Shown here: positions 62,841-64,000 of the stretch, one piece after another
Layout of the letters: the number at the start of each line of letters is the position of its first letter
Position numbering within the stretch: the stretch's first letter is position 1
NCBI RefSeq assembly: GCF_021347895.1
Contig: NC_067122.1
Span: 40,172,082 to 40,236,081, forward strand
Length of the DNA stretch: 64,000 nt
Source of the DNA: Acanthochromis polyacanthus
Lineage: Eukaryota; Chordata; Actinopteri; Pomacentridae
Direction: 5' to 3'
The notes under the pieces: generated by a model
Databases searched by the model: none
What the model was told of the DNA's origin: nothing
What the model saw: only the letters and a program-made list of their open reading frames with translations
Made by a program: the position numbers and the translations under genes

Positions 62841-63881
62841 ATGTCAGAGCAAATGAGAATCATGAGGTCAAAGGAACTGCCCAAGGAGCTCAGAGACAGA
62901 ACTGTGGCAAGGCACAGATCTGGCCAAGGACACAAAATAATTTCTGCAGCACTCAAGGTTCCTAAGAGCAAAGTGGCCTCCATAATCCTCAAATGGAAGA
63001 AGTTTGGTACCACCACAGCTCTTCCTAGACCTGGCCGTCCAGCCAAACTGAGCTATCGTGGGAGAAGAGCCTTGGTGAGAGAGGTAAAGAAGAACCCAAA
63101 GATCACTGTGGCTGAGCTCCAGAGATGCAGTCGGGAGATAGGAGAAAGTTCCACAAAGTCAACTATCACTGCAGCCCTCCACCAGTCGGAGCTTTATGGC
63201 AGAGTGGCCCGACGGAAGCCTCTCCTCAGTGCAAGACACATGAAAGCCCGCACAGAGTTTGCCAAAAAACACATGAAGGACTCCCAGACTATGAGAAATA
63301 AGATTCTCGGATCTGATGACACCAAGATTGAACTTTATGGTGTTAATTCTAAGTGGTATGTGTGGAGAAAACCAGGCACTGCTCATCACCTGCCCAATAC
63401 AATCCCTACAGTGAAACATGGTGGTGGGAGCATCATGTTGTGGGGGTGTTTTTCAGCTGCAGGGACAGGACGACTGGTTGCAATTGAAGGAAGGATGAAT
63501 GCGGCCAAGTACAGAGATATCCTGGAGGAAAACCTCTTCCAGAGTGCTCAGGACCTCAGACTGTGCCGAAGGTTCACCTTTCAACAGGACAATGACCCTA
63601 AGCACACAGCTAAAATAACAAAAGAGTGGCTTCAGAACAACTCTGTGACCGTTCTTGACTGGCCCAGCCAGAGCCCTGACCTAAACCCAATTGAGCATCT
63701 CTGGAGAGACCTCAAAATGGCTGTCCACCAACGTTCACCATCCAACCTGACAGAACTGGAGAGGATCTGCAAGGAAGAATGGCAGAGGATCCCCAAATCC
63801 AGGTATGAAAAACTTGTTGCGTCATTCCCAAGAAGACTCATGGCTGTACTAGCTGAAAAGGGTGCTTCTTCTCAATACTGA
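62841..63881 (+). CDS. Tc1-family transposase, DD34E, open but substituted near the first Asp
   Basis: A 346-residue frame with no stop. Helix-turn-helix regions cover ~10-60 and ~75-125, and the linker LPRPGRPAK at 61-69 is the classical GRPR motif. The catalytic residues are all present: D159 in GSDDTKIELYG, D250 in [11 protein letters not shown] and E285 in DLNPIEHLW, with 34 residues between the last two. VKHGGGSIMLWGCF is at 191-204 and the C-terminus is SSQY. The first Asp block normally reads WSDETK; here Trp is Gly157 and Glu is Asp160, which probably weakens the active site (inference). Length is normal for the family. It differs strongly from the transposase at 292-1344, so it belongs to a separate lineage. 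The flanking left inverted repeat is also damaged. Confidence 0.93.
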   Translation: MSEQMRIMRSKELPKELRDRTVARHRSGQGHKIISAALKVPKSKVASIILKWKKFGTTTALPRPGRPAKLSYRGRRALVREVKKNPKITVAELQRCSREIGESSTKSTITAALHQSELYGRVARRKPLLSARHMKARTEFAKKHMKDSQTMRNKILGSDDTKIELYGVNSKWYVWRKPGTAHHLPNTIPTVKHGGGSIMLWGCFSAAGTGRLVAIEGRMNAAKYRDILEENLFQSAQDLRLCRRFTFQQDNDPKHTAKITKEWLQNNSVTVLDWPSQSPDLNPIEHLWRDLKMAVHQRSPSNLTELERICKEEWQRIPKSRYEKLVASFPRRLMAVLAEKGASSQY

Positions 63882-63993
63882 GCAAAGGGTCTGAATACTT
63901 ATGACCATGTCATATTTCAGTTTTTCTTTTTTAATAAATTTGCAAAAAATTTCTACATTTCTGTTTTTTTCTGTCAAGATGGGGTGCTGAGTG
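63882..63993 (-). repeat. Right inverted repeat of the second Tc1 element
   Basis: It starts directly after the transposase stop codon and ends GGGGTGCTGAGTG next to TA (63994-63995). Confidence 0.88.
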
Positions 63994-64000
63994 TACATGA

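Larger units (their letters stand above)
62564..63993 (+). mobile_element. Tc1-like DNA transposon, 1430 bp, damaged left end
   Basis: The right end, CACTCAGCACCCCATCTTG when reversed, abuts TA (63994-63995). The left arm matches it from CCATCTTGACAGAAAAAAAC inward (62581-62680), but the outermost ~15 bp are replaced by GAGT and a run of ~15 C after TA (62562-62563). Arms are ~110 bp with about 5% differences. A plus-strand transposase frame fills the interior. Confidence 0.9.

Overview
The window looks like gene-poor nuclear DNA from a ray-finned (teleost) fish, probably a percomorph. This is inferred from the repeat mix: Tc1-type transposons with intact or decayed DD34E transposases, tRNA-derived SINEs whose 3' ends run into GGAT repeats, L2-clade LINE 3' ends with a TTGAATTG-type tail, Penelope-like remnants, Ty3/Gypsy-like solo LTRs, hAT and TTAA-site (piggyBac/Kolobok-like) non-autonomous elements, and long (GT)n, (AT)n and pentanucleotide microsatellites. 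I found no host protein-coding gene, exon set, rRNA, tRNA gene or CRISPR. The two long convincing coding sequences are both Tc1-family transposases, one at each end of the window.

Layout. 73-1707: complete Tc1-like element with a 350-codon minus-strand transposase and ~213-bp inverted repeats. 1.96-2.07 kb: (TC)n(TA)n. 3.9-4.25 kb: first SINE copy. 9.53-10.43 kb: decayed Tc1-like element split by a 361-bp solo LTR with a clean 5-bp duplication. 12.5-14.4 kb: Penelope-like reverse-transcriptase and endonuclease remnants in opposite orientation, an L2 tail, a SINE and a hammerhead-like motif. 16.3 and 37.7 kb: two copies of one short inverted-repeat (MITE) family. 21.0-24.97 kb: two TA-flanked inverted-repeat elements and a 584-bp solo LTR. 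28.8-29.9 kb: Tc1 remnant, L2 tail, SINE. 31.5 and 33.5 kb: a direct duplication of ~300 bp. 35.8-36.9 kb: a TTAA-flanked foldback element and a perfect 61-bp-arm hairpin. 42.3-45.1 kb: a MITE flanked by GT repeats, followed by two TTAA-site elements, the second carrying a nested SINE. 47.1-50.6 kb: another TTAA element, a SINE fragment, a (TTATC)n tail, a possible LTR, a MITE with telomere-like repeats and a possible Helitron end. 52.9-54.0 kb: a hAT-type element inside an (ATTCT)n microsatellite. 57.1-58.5 kb: GC-rich composite repeat with tandem units that share modules with the 42.8-44.1 kb element. 58.66-59.85 kb: 5'-truncated L2 LINE. 61.96-62.34 kb: hAT-like MITE with a perfect 8-bp duplication. 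62.56-63.99 kb: second Tc1-like element with a 346-codon transposase.

The sequences do not form a pathway. They record layered insertions, several of which are nested and can be ordered in time. The least ordinary signals are the perfect 61-bp hairpin, the GAAGAG-ended MITE family, the modules shared between 43 and 58 kb, the opposed Penelope fragments, and the well-preserved Tc1 element at the left edge. Long stretches with nothing recognisable are listed as such.
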